Below are positions 51,215 to 63,000 of a DNA stretch of 64,000 bases, piece by piece. Position numbers and translations under genes: made by a program. How positions within the stretch are numbered: the first letter of the stretch is position 1; each line of letters starts with the position of its first letter. Origin of the DNA: Membranipora membranacea (lineage: Eukaryota > Bryozoa > Gymnolaemata > Cheilostomatida > Membraniporidae); assembly GCA_914767715.1 (NCBI GenBank), contig OU612068.1, positions 31,992,001 to 32,056,000 of the forward strand, in the 5' to 3' direction. The notes under the pieces were generated by a model. It was not told where the DNA came from. It worked only from the letters and a program-made list of their open reading frames with translations, and ran no database searches.

Positions 51215-51472
51215 AATTGATTAAAAGGTTAATTAAAATCAGATGTCTTGTCACAAGCCACATCCTGAAGCATGGGCAGCAAAATTTGCTGCGTTGGCCG
51301 TAATATCTGCACCAGCCGCAATACCTGCGCCAGGTTGCTATCTGTTTGCAGGAAGGTCGAAGCACACCTGGGGGCCAACTTAACCCCAGTAGACGATGGG
51401 CCGCAGCGGGATTCAAACCCACAACCTTCAGCATTTGGCGCTCTAACCAACTGACCCACCTCCTACTCCTTT
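51215..51472 (-). mobile_element. tRNA-derived SINE, copy 2
   Basis: The minus strand reads GGAGGTGGGTCAGTTGG, then GGTTGTGGGTTTGAATCCC, then a body matching copy 1 (ATCG...TACTGGGGT, GGCCCCCAGG, CATGCTTC(A/G)GGATGTGGC) to CTGATTTTAA. An ATTAA-rich tail ends it. It is about 75-80% similar to copy 1 by eye. Confidence 0.8.
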
Positions 51473-51552
51473 CTGATGTTAGTCCCTGAGAGCAACTCTT
51501 ATCTAAGGACCAAATGATAAGTTATATGTCAGTAAAACTAGCTGAATGAACA

Positions 51553-51647
51553 AAACTCTGAGGATGTGATTGTTAAATAAATCTGCCATGTTATTTAGAA
51601 ATAACTCTGCTGATGTGATTGCGAAATAAATCTCCCATGTTATTTAG
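51553..51647 (+). repeat. Tandem duplication covering a splice acceptor
   Basis: Two direct copies with about 49 bp period share AACTCTG..GATGTGATTG, AAATAAATCT and CCATGTTATTTAG. The second ends at the exon acceptor (exon starts 51648). The first carries a second, apparently unused, TATTTAG. Confidence 0.85.
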
Positions 51648-53133
51648 GTTATATCTGGACGTAAAAATGACTGGATGGGAGATGAAGTCACATATTGTAT
51701 CTGGTATGTGTAAGATCTTACTCTTTATGAATTAATGATAATCACCAACCTTCCCTTGTGTAAATGTGCATTTAAGATTACGTTTATTGTCAAGTTTTTT
51801 TCTTTGGCCACACTTATGGATCCTTCAGGAGTCTGGCGTCCTCCTTTAGGTTACAGATCGAGGCTTATGATTTTCAATAATTCCTACTTCTAAATTCTAC
51901 TTTTAATTCACACCTGACCTGCTTCAAGGTCACATCTTATGGATATGTGTCTGTTTTAGTTTGGTGACTGGAGCAGATGAAACTGAACTGATTCAATATT
52001 CAAGGAAACACGGGGTGAATACCTGATGTTGTAGATTTTGATGCCTGCTAACCTCAAATCTATCCACTTTTAAACAAAACTCCAACCTCTTGAGAGCCCA
52101 ATCCATTGTGCCGCCTTCAATATAAATAACTCGTGATAATTTGGATTTGTGGCGCTAGATGCCAACAGGTTTGAGTTCGAGTCAACAAAATATGAGAAAT
52201 CTATATTTGTGGTGTGAGCCCCTGCGGCAAAATCATGGCCCAATCCTTTTGGGTTGGAAGTTATGGCAGTACTATCATCAAAAAATATTAACATTATATC
52301 AATTTTTGCTCCACTTTCAGCTAACAGATCAGTACAGCGCCTGCCGTATTATTTACTTTGATGAGTTACCACGAACTGCCAACTCCAGGAAGGTATGTAC
52401 AGTTATACCTGGCTTAGTCTAAGCACTGTGCAGGATTTGCTTGGATTTTTCCTCTCATTACTTCTACATTAATCTTACTTCATATAGCCTAGGGTCCAAT
52501 AATACACATTGTATGACCTTTTGTCAATGTCATGAATGACCGCCCTTATTCAAAATGAAAGAAATTCTGTCTGACATTTTCTTCACTACTTGGCAGTGAA
52601 TATCTCTGCTCATGAGTATTTCCCAAACATGAGGCTACTTTTCCCAGAGTCTGACTGGAATACTCTCATACCTGGAGCAATATAGTAGGTGGCATGAATA
52701 GAAATCAATAGATATTGCAGTTTTAGTGCTCCCCTTGATTAACTTATAACACTCAAGAGCAGACAACTCCAGCGAAATCCTGCATTGTTCTCAGACTTTT
52801 TCCCCTCCGGGGGCCGTCGGACAGGGGGCAAAGTCTGGGGGCTCAGACTATACCTGGCTATGTCATTACAAATTATATTGAATTGATAACTAGAGAAGGA
52901 CATAAGTACCTCACCATGGCACAATTTTTTTTATTGTTAGCTGTGTTCCCTACCTCCCATTATTCCACTTACCTCTGAAAACCTACTTTCTGACACAGCA
53001 AAACCCAATCAGGTAACAGATAAAAATAATATTGACATATTTTCTTATTGATAACACAGGTTGTCACTTAGGTTTCTCTCTAATGTTGTTTCAGGTAAGT
53101 AAGAAGAAGCTGAGGGAGGCGTGGCTGAGATGA

Positions 53134-54385
53134 TAAAAACTGATCCATTTGTGGGTGTGACTCCATTATTTAGAGATATGGCTGAAAAGAAGGGTGCCAG
53201 GATAGATATTTGAGGCCATTTCTGCAGTTAGCAGAAACCTATTGACTCTTAAAGGCCATTAGCCAGCTTTGAGCCTAAAGATCATAGAATAGGTGAAAAT
53301 GAGAAAATGGTTTTACATAAATTGTCGAAACGGCAGTTGAAATTCAACTTCTGCATGCTTTCCAACTGAATAGATCCCCTTCTTCATACGTTGCTACATA
53401 TTAACTAGTATTTAACCATTGAAGTTTCCTGCCAAATTTCATTTGAGGGTTATTCTAATGTATTTTACAGCATACAGGTGATACTAGTAGATAGTACCTG
53501 CCATGTCAAAAAATCCCTTCTTCATTTGCAGGGTTTGCTTTTCATTATGAAATACTAAGCAAATGGTGGTGAAAATCTACAAAAAATGTTCTTAGTTTGA
53601 AGTTTGAGTAGTATGAAGCATCGTGCAACGTAGCCTGTCTTGACAATCTTGTCAAGACAGGCTACGTGCACTTTTACTGAGCAGTGAGTGTAACCTTCAC
53701 ATTTTCATTAGCCAATATAAGCATGACTCATTTATTCAAATAAATAGGTTTGTCTTTTCTTGTACAAAAAGAAGACAACCTGCGAATAGATCATTCAAGC
53801 AAGTATTGTACTTTCATCGCCCATTTAATCCAACTTTATATCACAATCATAAATATTGTTTTTTTCAGTCATAGCATTAGGAAAAATGTAAATGCTATAG
53901 AGATAAAAGATAAAATTCAACGCAGAAGAACAAATTTCTGCGCGAAAATGTTAACACGACATGAGTATCGATCTTTCGTTCTGTATATCCTATGTGGTTG
54001 TTTCCAGTTGCTCCAAGCCTTCATTTATATTGCCCTAATACATGAAAAATAAACACAGTTTTGATTATGTACATCGCAATGAAGCTCCTTATTCTCAATG
54101 AAGTAGGATGTTGTGACCAAGGGCTGAACAGGGAGCATCCAGTCTATATAAAACTCTTAATTGATAACTTTTCTTTTACCATTTTGGGTACACATGAATA
54201 TTCTATCGAAGTAAATTTTTGGAGATCTGATCACGAGGCTCTGTTTCAAACATGAAGCCCTGTCTCAATCATGCATTCTTCCAATCTTACAAAATTGTTC
54301 TTTCCTTTTCTTTGAGTTTCTCAGTGAGTGTTGATCAGTACGAACCTCCCATCGAGTAAGAGCGAGAAAGCTATATGGAACACTT
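53134..54385. other. Intergenic region
   Basis: No gene recognised. It contains the perfect hairpin at 53629-53666. A 100-codon open frame at 53750-54052 has hydrophobic patches but no familiar domain and no splice support. Confidence 0.4.
53629..53666. repeat. Perfect 18-bp hairpin with 2-nt loop
   Basis: CGTAGCCTGTCTTGACAA and its exact complement are separated by TC. The outer TGCA/TGCA continues the pairing beyond one unpaired base. No T-run follows and no host gene is near. Confidence 0.9.
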
Positions 54386-55224
54386 TTTTTTTTGGTTTCT
54401 GCAACAATTTATTGTATTTAAAATCTAAAATAGTGAAATGCAATAAGGCAGCGGCATGGTCAGATTAGTCCAGGACTAGTATGGCGACCATCTGATTATC
54501 GGGAAAACGAAGGCTACTGTCCCCAGGGTAAGCCCAGACACGCAGCCTACTTGACAAGAAGCGAACCACACTCCCACAGCGAGGACGCCAACCTCCCACG
54601 CAAAGCAGAAGGAGCCGCCCCCTCCTTCCCCAGTAAGTGTGAATTCCACAAATTAACACCTGTGGTTGACAGTGACCTCTCCTCTCTACAGTTATTGGCT
54701 CTCTTTGGGGCAAATTTTTACTTTGACTAGTGGCTGTAATGGCAGGGGTTTGAATTTCTAACTCCCCATTAAGGCGAGTATTATTAAAATGTAACAAATA
54801 GCGGTATTTAAAAAGCATTTCAATAGACATAATTTGAAACTTAGAGAAGAAAGAGGTCACATGACCACGTGGGCCGATTTTGAGGATGACACAAATAGCT
54901 GATTTTTGAAGTAAATAGATGTGATTAAGATGACAATTTGCGGCATGACCATAAAACTTGATACCATAAATTAAATGTGGATAAAATAATGTGTAATACA
55001 AATTGATCATCATAGGAATATCGAGATATGGTTGTACCCTACGCATTAAAAATAGGATGTAGTTCAATTTCCGACAAACTTCTAAAATATGTGTTTTAAA
55101 AGTATAGCCCTCATCAAGGTGAATGCCGAGAAATTTGGTGCTACTTTTTGTTTCTAAAACCTGATTACCAAGTTTAATTTGGTACTGTTCAGGATCCAAA
55201 ATTTGTTTATTTCGGGATTTATAT
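54386..55224 (-). pseudogene. LINE-D: 3' fragment of a non-LTR retrotransposon
   Basis: The minus-strand peptide after 55224 (SRNKQILDPEQ, STKFLGIHLDEGYTFK, YYTLFYPHLIYGIKFYG) is the thumb and connection region of a LINE reverse transcriptase. It is followed by a GC-richer 3' region and ends with CAATAAATTG and an A run (plus-strand T run at 54386-54396). The 5' part of ORF2 is missing. Confidence 0.8.
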
Positions 55225-56113
55225 ACTTTTATTGTCATTCTACATCATCTTTAGGAATGTTTTTCATGCAGTGACAGAACAAAAAAGAAAAAACTTAAGC
55301 GGAGAGAAAAAGAAAAAATACTCAAGTAACAAGAATTAATAGGATATAAGGTGCTTTGATAGTTGTTGTTTAAAATGAGTAAGTTTGGTTGCTGAGCGTA
55401 TCTGAATTGGTAAAGAGTTAAAAGTTGTAGTGATTTTTTGTCTTAATTGATCAGTGTGATAATGTAATAGGTATCTGTCTCTAAAAAAGGTTATAGAGCT
55501 AGCTGGAATAAAGCCTTCCAAAAGATAACCTGTAAAAAAATTAACTTCCAAAAAATTACCTGAAATGTTTTTGTATAGTTTAAATTCAATTTATTACTCA
55601 ATCACCATTGTTTTTATGAATATTTGATGTTAAACTTTCGGGATCATTGGAAAATATATTTGTGTCGTCGGCAAAGAGAATATATTTAAACATTGGCGCA
55701 GATATTACCAAATCATTGATAAATATTAAAAATAAAATTGGACCTAATACAGATCCCTGAGGAACTCCTATATCGACCTTTTTCATTGTACTGGATTGAT
55801 CGTTGATTTTGACAAATTGTTTTCTGTTTTCCAAATAAGATTTCAACAAGTCACATGCATCATTTGTAAAATTATCAAAAGGCGATTTTTTATGATTAAA
55901 ATATCATGGTTGATGGTATCAAAAGCCTTGCTGAAGTCTAAAAATATTCCTTGTGTAATTTTACAGTTGTTAAAACTGTCGTACAGGTGTTCCATTAGTC
56001 AAGATATAGCAGAGGTAGTGTTCTGCTTTTCACGGAATCCAAACTGGCTGTCAATTAAAATATCAGAATTATTGATAAAAAGAATAGAGTTTAATCTGAT
56101 CTTTGGAAACTAG
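55225..56113 (-). pseudogene. LINE-C: internally deleted reverse-transcriptase fragment
   Basis: It carries FGFREKQNT, FLDFSKAFDTINHDI, GVPQGSVLGPILFLIFIND and FADDTNIF, then jumps directly to an ORF2 C-terminal end (FRDRYLLHYH, FNSLPIQIRSATKL) and a 3' UTR ending ACAATAAAAGTATATA at about 55225. Frameshifts and stops are present near 55880 and 55600. The 3' terminus matches that of LINE-B, while the coding part is a different family from LINE-A and LINE-B. Confidence 0.8.
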
Positions 56114-57270
56114 CTGCACAGGGCTTTGGTGTCAAACGTGGTCAATATTCAAATCCTACTGATCCGGTTGAATGTGTCAGTCCTAAAACTTGCGATGTTT
56201 ATGCTGCTGCTACATTCTAAATCCCGTTCTTTAAATTGATCAATGAAAACGCCGCTTGAAACATTACAATGTTGTCAGATGTTATGAATATGTGAATGTT
56301 ATGGTGATTCTGATTGGATCCTGATGAAGAGCCATCATCGAATCATCCTCAGAGTAATCAATGTAGCCTCTCCAGGACTGAGGCAGATGTTTACTGTTAG
56401 CCACTACAGGTGATACTAATCTGTAGTTGACTTTCTAAAATAATAAAATATAAAAATACTCATAGAATGGGTGAACACATCCTGACCCCGACCCTAAAAT
56501 TGACAATTATATCCAATGTAGAGTTAGAAAAGTATCAGAATGATGCAAGATTTAAAATGCAAGTTGATGTGATTACTTGACAGCTATGAAAGAGATTAGA
56601 CTCACCATAGATATATAAATATCCTAGAGTAGCTTAGTTGCCTAATGGTAAAAAGTATTAGTCTGTCCAGTTATTAAAATACTATAATAGATTATAGAGT
56701 ATGGTGAACTTAGTTAATATATAATACAAAAGGCATGAACGAGCCTCTGCATCTTCACTTCTTGAGAGCTAACTGACAGTAATCAAGTTTGTTGGAGAAA
56801 AATAACACAGTAAATGGAAAAAAACAAGAATATCGATACAACCAAAACTATGGCCAGAACAGAGGCATTTATACATAATGACTGTGTGACCAATTATGTC
56901 AATTGAAAGGTGATGTCAATAAAATTATATTATCTTAGACGCCTGGCAGAAAATCAGGCACAAAATGTTTTGTTTACAAATAACTGAGCATCATTAAATA
57001 ATGAGATATCAAATTGAACTATCTCAACAATGACCTATTGGCATACAGTTATTTGAAGTTATGTGTACGCTCGTTTCATTATTCCACATGACACACTTCT
57101 TAAGGTTATCAAGCCTGCGATTGACAATTTTGATTACTTTGGAAACTTCTTTTGACATAAGTTACAGGACAGTTTGATGCGGCCATTATTGTCTTCAAGG
57201 ATCATGGTAAGAGATATATCAAACCTATTTGGAGCAGCTCAGGTGTCTCCAATGCTCAAACTTTGTCAAG

Positions 57271-57530
57271 TTACTGGTAGTAGTATTGTGTTCTCATGAC
57301 CACAATGTGAAAACATAAGAGCTGGAGATGTACACTTAGTTCACCAAGTTTGAGTATGGATAATCCGGCATCATAATCATCCTCATCATTGAGCATTATT
57401 CTAGTACAATACTTCTGGTGTCTCCCCAGTCTCTCTTTACACCTATCTGCAATATGTAGACACCAGCAAGAGGCAGCATACGAACGGACAGATAGAGCCC
57501 TTGGTCTATAGAATAAAGCAAGCAAAAGGG
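57271..57530 (-). pseudogene. LINE-E: reverse-transcriptase C-terminal fragment
   Basis: The peptide CKERLGRHQKYCTRIML and DYDAGLSILKLGELSVH resembles the motif after the reverse transcriptase domain of many LINEs (QKRALRIIYP...Y..AL..L....L..RR). No catalytic core remains. The stretch 56114-57270 upstream holds nothing recognised. Confidence 0.55.
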
Positions 57531-57615
57531 TCCACTCCTGATCTTTTTGGTCTCACAATATCTAGGGCTGCCAGTTTTGTCTTTTCAATGTCATTGTCAG
57601 TGTGACAGTCAAATT

Positions 57616-57795
57616 TCTTATGTATGTATATTATTAAGACATTATATTATGTATATTATGTATATTATATATATTATGTATACATATTATATGTATACAT
57701 AATATACATACATACATACATACATATATACATACATACATACATATGTATACATACATATACATACATATATATGTATACATATTATGTATATT
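57616..57795. repeat. TATG/TACA-type microsatellite cluster
   Basis: Interrupted runs of TATGTATAT, ATACATACATAC and TATACATA over about 180 bp sit just upstream of LINE-B. Open frames read through it (Met-Tyr-Cys-rich) are artefacts. Confidence 0.9.
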
Positions 57796-57993
57796 ATGAT
57801 TGATTGCTGTGAGTGACGCAGCAAGCAGCAATAAAAAACTGCTCTGACATTGTTTTTAGTAAAACCTATACTAGTAATTTTTAACAAATGATAAAAAATT
57901 TTCACCGAGCGCGGAAAAAGAATAGCAATGACTTAGACTCGGATAGTACTTCATCTTCCTCTGAACCTACACTGGTTTTCACAATGAAGCCTA

Positions 57994-60004
57994 ATGCCAT
58001 ATTATCTGGACAAGATAAATGCCATTCAGAAGAAGCTGGATAGTACCTTTAACCAAACATCAACTATAGAAGTTAAGGGCACTACCAAAAACCTGCAGAT
58101 AGTGATTGTATGTAACACCGCTGCATTCGAGTGGATCAAAACTTCACTAGCAAACTTTCTCAAAACTAAAGACATTGAAGGTGTGTGTTCTAAGTTAACT
58201 GTTGATAAGAGTGGAGCATGTATAAGTGTTTCGAAAAAGTTAAAAAAAAAGGAAAAAAAAGTTTATACTATCAACTTTTTTAATACGACATCCACTATTT
58301 TGGTGAACGGAAATTCAGATATTAACTATTTCATGGCTCACTACGAGGAACTAATGTCTAAGATGCCTCATCACGTTGTTGATGCTGCCAACCAGGATTA
58401 TCAATCAATCTGCCACACAGCTCTGGCTAGTGTAAAAAACTATGAAATAGATAGCTTCTCTGACGAAAGTAATATGGATACATCAACCAATAGTCCATCT
58501 TTCACACATAGCAAAGATGAAGCTACTGAGCCATCGCATCCAACTCACCCTGTCCCATCAACTTCATCAAACATTGAAAGTGAGTCATCAAAGAGTTTGC
58601 CTTCCCATCCCACCACCCCTTCCCAACAGAGCCCAGTCAAAAACCGGAGCCCAATCAACAATACCGCCAGTCCTATATCACCCATCCCCAACACCTCATC
58701 TCCTATTATCCAGTCTGACATAGATATCACTCATGTTCGAACCGCTATAACAAATTCCTCTCCCATCAACCAACAGCTTAAATCTGCAACCTTTAACAGG
58801 AGACAAGCTGAGAGAGGAATACATGAGCAACTCACTCCACCAAAGAAATCAAGAGAAAAATCAAGATCAAGATCAAGATCTCTCAATAAATCGATCCCTC
58901 CACCAATCTCTGACGTAAGTTCTTACCCACCAATTTCTTCACCACCTACAAAAATTCCAGACTGCAGTCTAGATATGTGCAAGGCTTTGAACAAGTCACT
59001 GCAGTCAAGAATTCAAGAACTGGAAGAGGTAGTCAATAACCAGGCCAAGATCATCCAACAAATGCAGGAGAGCAGAAATATCGGACCATTAACCAATGAC
59101 ACATTACGTGCTCACCTGAGCCATTTCTCAGAAACTATGGAGCAGAAATTAAACCATCAACTGTTCTGTGTAAAACAACAACTGGAATCTTCCATCAACC
59201 AAAAATTTTGAACGTATGCAGGAGGTTGCTGGAAAAACACAAAGTCACGACACTGGTGCTCATGTTTCCCCCTCCATACCAACACCACACACTTCCACTC
59301 AACAAAACCAGGCAAACCCTTTATCCCGACCACTATCCTTCCAATCCCACGGCCGGCCTTCCCATTTACCACACCATAGTGGATCACCAAACAATAATAC
59401 CCTTCACAGCAGAAAGTCAAAACTCAAATCATCCAGTAAGGACCAACACAGCTCAGACCATCCACAGTCAACGCATAGAGAACCATTTGCACCTGAAAGA
59501 AACATTATCGTTAATATTGAGAAAGACTCAGCTTTCCATTTAAATTACAACCAAGATATTACTCGACAAGAGATCTGCAAACATTATGGTCTAGTGATTG
59601 TAGAAAAAATAACGCCATATAAGTTTAAGTCAGATCATCCAAAACTGGCCATTCAATTTAGAGATACTGCTGCAGCTATAAAAATTGTAACGGAATGGAA
59701 TTGTCTCCTCTTTGGTGGATCGACTGCAAGGAGACCACAAGACCCCAAGACTCAGAATTTAAACTGTGCCATGATGTACAATGTCCCTAAAGAAGGCAGT
59801 AACAATGATATAGAGCGAGATATCAAAGCAGTTTATCCGGAGGCCACTATTGAGAGACTCTCAAAAGGTGGTAAGACCTTGCGCACTGTGAAGGTAAAAT
59901 TCGCATCACAAACCGACATGAAACACGCTATACACAATGGTATACCACTCAAATCTTTATTCATATATTGCCACCTATCAGAAATTTCAACTCCAAATGT
60001 CTAG
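57994..60004 (+). pseudogene. LINE-B ORF1 (RNA-binding protein), one frameshift
   Basis: The first part (57994-59211) has a Lys-rich N-terminal domain (KKVYTINFFNTTSTILVNG), a Ser/Pro-rich linker, an SREKSRSRSRS stretch and a coiled coil ending in SSINQKF before TGA. The second part (59216-60004), in the +1 frame, carries RRM-like blocks (ERNIIVNIEKD; NLNCAMMYNVP) homologous to those of LINE-A ORF1. A one-base change in the A/T run at 59201-59210 would account for the break. The viroplasmin-like N-terminus of LINE-A is absent; a different module is in its place. Confidence 0.8.
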
Positions 60005-63000
60005 TTATTTTACTCAAGGCATGAAAATAGCTCATCTAAATATTAGAGGGCTTACAAGCAAAATTGATGAAATTAAAAAGATCTTACATGAAAATGATCT
60101 TGATATATTTTGTTTATCTGAGACTTTTCTAAATGAGTCTAAATCAAATAGTTTTTTCCATATATTGAACTATAATATTGTAAGACAGGATAGGAATACT
60201 GGTCAAGGAGGGGGTTTGCTATGCTACATACGTGTTGGTATTTCATTCGAAGAGATCAATGTTGCGAACCATTCAATGCCTGAGTCAATTACTTTGAAAA
60301 TCTCCCAAACCCACTCACAATCTTTTTTAACATGCTTCGTTTATCGCCCACCTAGCGCACTTGTTGATTGGAACCATGTCTTCACTCATTACATTGAGAA
60401 CATTGTATCAATTTGCAGGGAAGTAATCATTTTGGGTGATTTTAATGTTGACCTCAGTCATAACAGCACATTGGTCAGGTGGTTTAGAAATGTCATAAAT
60501 CCACTTGGACTTACACAACTAATAAAGGATTTTACAAGAATTGCAGAAAATTCTGAATCTATCATTGATCACATATACACCAACCAACCAGCCAATGTTC
60601 GTTCTAGCTTAGTTCTGAAATACTCTTTAAGTGATCATTTTTTGGTTATGGCAACACGAAAAAAGGGTGTTGTAAAATCAGAGAAAAGAATTAAGATAAA
60701 TTTCAACGATTATAGCAAATTTACCGATGAAAATATACACAAATATTTCAGCAATGTTGACTGGCACCAATCTCTATGTTACAGCAACATCAACCATGTC
60801 ATAGAGAATTTCAATGAAACTTTCTTAAATTTAACATCAAAACTTATAAAACGGAGGACTCGCTATGTCAAATCTGAGGTCCTTCCTATGTGGATTGATG
60901 ATGAAGTGCGTGATCATATGAGACTAAGAGACCAGTATAAATCTCAAAAGTTATGGAATTTTTATAAAACTGAAAGAAACTTAGTCACTAACATAATAAA
61001 AAGAAAAAAGAAGAAGTGTATGAAAAAACTGGTTGAAAATTCCAAAGGCCATAACACCAAATCATTGTGGAATGCGCTAAATATCAGAAACAAAACTAAA
61101 ACTTATATTGACAAGGCTGCTGATATTTCTAGCAGTAATTTGAACGAGCATTTTACATCTATCGCTGCGAAGCTATCAAAAGATTTTTCTTTGATTTCTG
61201 ATTTTTCTAGTACTTTACCAAATTACCACCACAAAGGTTTGAAACAATTTCCAAAATTTACAACAGTCTTATTGCATAAGCTTCTAAAATCAATACCCAT
61301 AGGCAAAAGCACTGGTCCTGACCAGATTTCAGTTCGGATGTTAAACAAAACATTTCCCTACATAGGTCCAGTGCTCACAGATATTTTCAATAGAATTTTA
61401 GATGAAGGAGTATCTCCAAAAGTCTGGAAAATTGCTCGCGTAACCCCTATTTTTAAGTCAGGGTCAAAAGATGACCCAGGAAATTAAAGACCTATATCAG
61501 TTTTACCTGTTCTTTTGAAGATATTTGAAAAAAACATTTAAATATTAATATTCAAATATTTTTGAATGAAAACCATCTCATATCTTCATCGCAGTCCGGT
61601 TTACGCACTGCACATTCATGCAGCGACGCCGTTCACAAAATTATTTCTGACTATTTTTCTGAGAAACTCAAACAAAGGAAGAGTATTTTTCTGTTTATTG
61701 ATTTCTGCAAGGCATTTGATTGTGTTGATCACCAAATATTAAAAAATAAACTACAGAACTTCAATTTTGAGAATAAAGCATTTTTGTTGCTATCATCATT
61801 TCTACAGGACAGGTCTCAGTATGTTCATTTTTATGGTGCAGTGTCACCAATACTTGACATCAATATTGGGGTTCTGCAAGGTTCAATACTGGCACCAACT
61901 TTATTTCAGATTTATATAAATGACCTACTAAATCTACCTCTCTCCTCGAACTCTTATGCATATGCTGATGACACTGTTTTTGTAGCAAGCCATTCTGTTC
62001 CCTCTACGTTAGTTCAAATTTGTAATCGAGATTTGGTTTCAATCAACAAGTGGTGCAAAAATAATCACATGACAATAAATTATAAAAAATCACACTTTTT
62101 AAGTTCTTTTGGGGAGGATTCATCATTGAATTTAAAAATTGACAATAATCAGATATTTCAAAGGCATGAAACTGAACTTCTTGGCTTTAAAATATCTGAC
62201 TCATTTTCATTGAATGGCCATTGTGAGACTGTTTTGGATAAGGTGTCAAAAAATACAAACTTACTTTAAGGGCAACCAAGGTTTCGCAGCAATGCATTAA
62301 TGGGTAGTAAATAATGTGCTAGGCAGCATCAGCTTTGTGCATTACGCGATGCAAAACTCAAACTAGTTGCTAACTCTAAGCTGGGTAACACTTCGGTTTA
62401 GGGGAGGTTCCAAGACATTGCTGTAATGATGATAGAGCACAGGCTAAATAATAACAGGAACAGGAAACTGCTCTGTGGTATTCTATTTTAGCTGAGTTTG
62501 AGTACCTGATGGGTGAAATGTTTCAGAAGAATTCTGGCTGAATAATCATCCGAATTAGATTTTGTCTTTTTCCCTCTGCAGAAGGTGCAATCTGCTATTA
62601 ATCAATGAGGGCCGATGAGAAGTTGTTTGAAACCCTGGTTGCCCTTTAAGCTATGCAGACCCTACTTGACCACGCATTCTGCTAAACAATTTTATTTTCA
62701 ATTTATTCACTGTTATCTCATTTATGGTATCCATATATATTACAACTTATGTGCATCAAATATCACAAACCCTATTTTCACTCAGCAAAAAAGAGCCTTG
62801 AGAATTGTGACAAATGTTCAACATATACCTTTTTATTTGTCACCTACTAATGACCTATGTACATCACTTAAAATTTTACCCCTTCCAATACTGAGCAATT
62901 ATTTTACTTGCATTACGGGATTTAAGGCTCTGAATAATTTATCAACTCCATACATCTCTGATTTTTTTGTTACCACACCAATTTTCAAGAAGAGATACAC

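Larger units (their letters stand above)
49766..53133 (+). pseudogene. Acyl-CoA synthetase-like (AMP-binding) gene, C-terminal part, 5'-truncated and damaged
   Basis: Seven exons are inferred: 49766-49879, 50370-50518, 50678-50825, 51648-51703, 51960-52014, 52321-52392 and 53095-53133. Together they give 211 in-phase codons including the stop. Motifs in order: LYGISEVGAVA (the YGxTE block), MRILDEYDEVLDIG, YRKFLTDDGFARTGD (the TGD block), GRVADAMR and YPAPIEEALGSHPTIQ (hinge and C-domain), DELPRTANSRK (the PxTxxGK lysine block) and VSKKKLREAW. The N-terminal 350-400 residues, including the P-loop, are absent. Lesions: TGA at 50418-50420 where the family has the Gly of GE(x)GE, and TTAAGT at 50826-50831 where a GTAAGT donor is expected. 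The hinge also lacks the usual KDxIxxGG residues. Confidence 0.8.

Noticed and set aside
53750-54052. 100-codon open frame after the synthetase fragment
   Set aside because: Hydrophobic patches only; no recognisable domain and no neighbouring exon.
57634-57905. Met-Tyr-Cys-rich minus-strand open frames
   Set aside because: They read through the TATG microsatellite.
59157-59420. Minus-strand open frame inside LINE-B ORF1
   Set aside because: Shadow of the coding strand of a retrotransposon protein.
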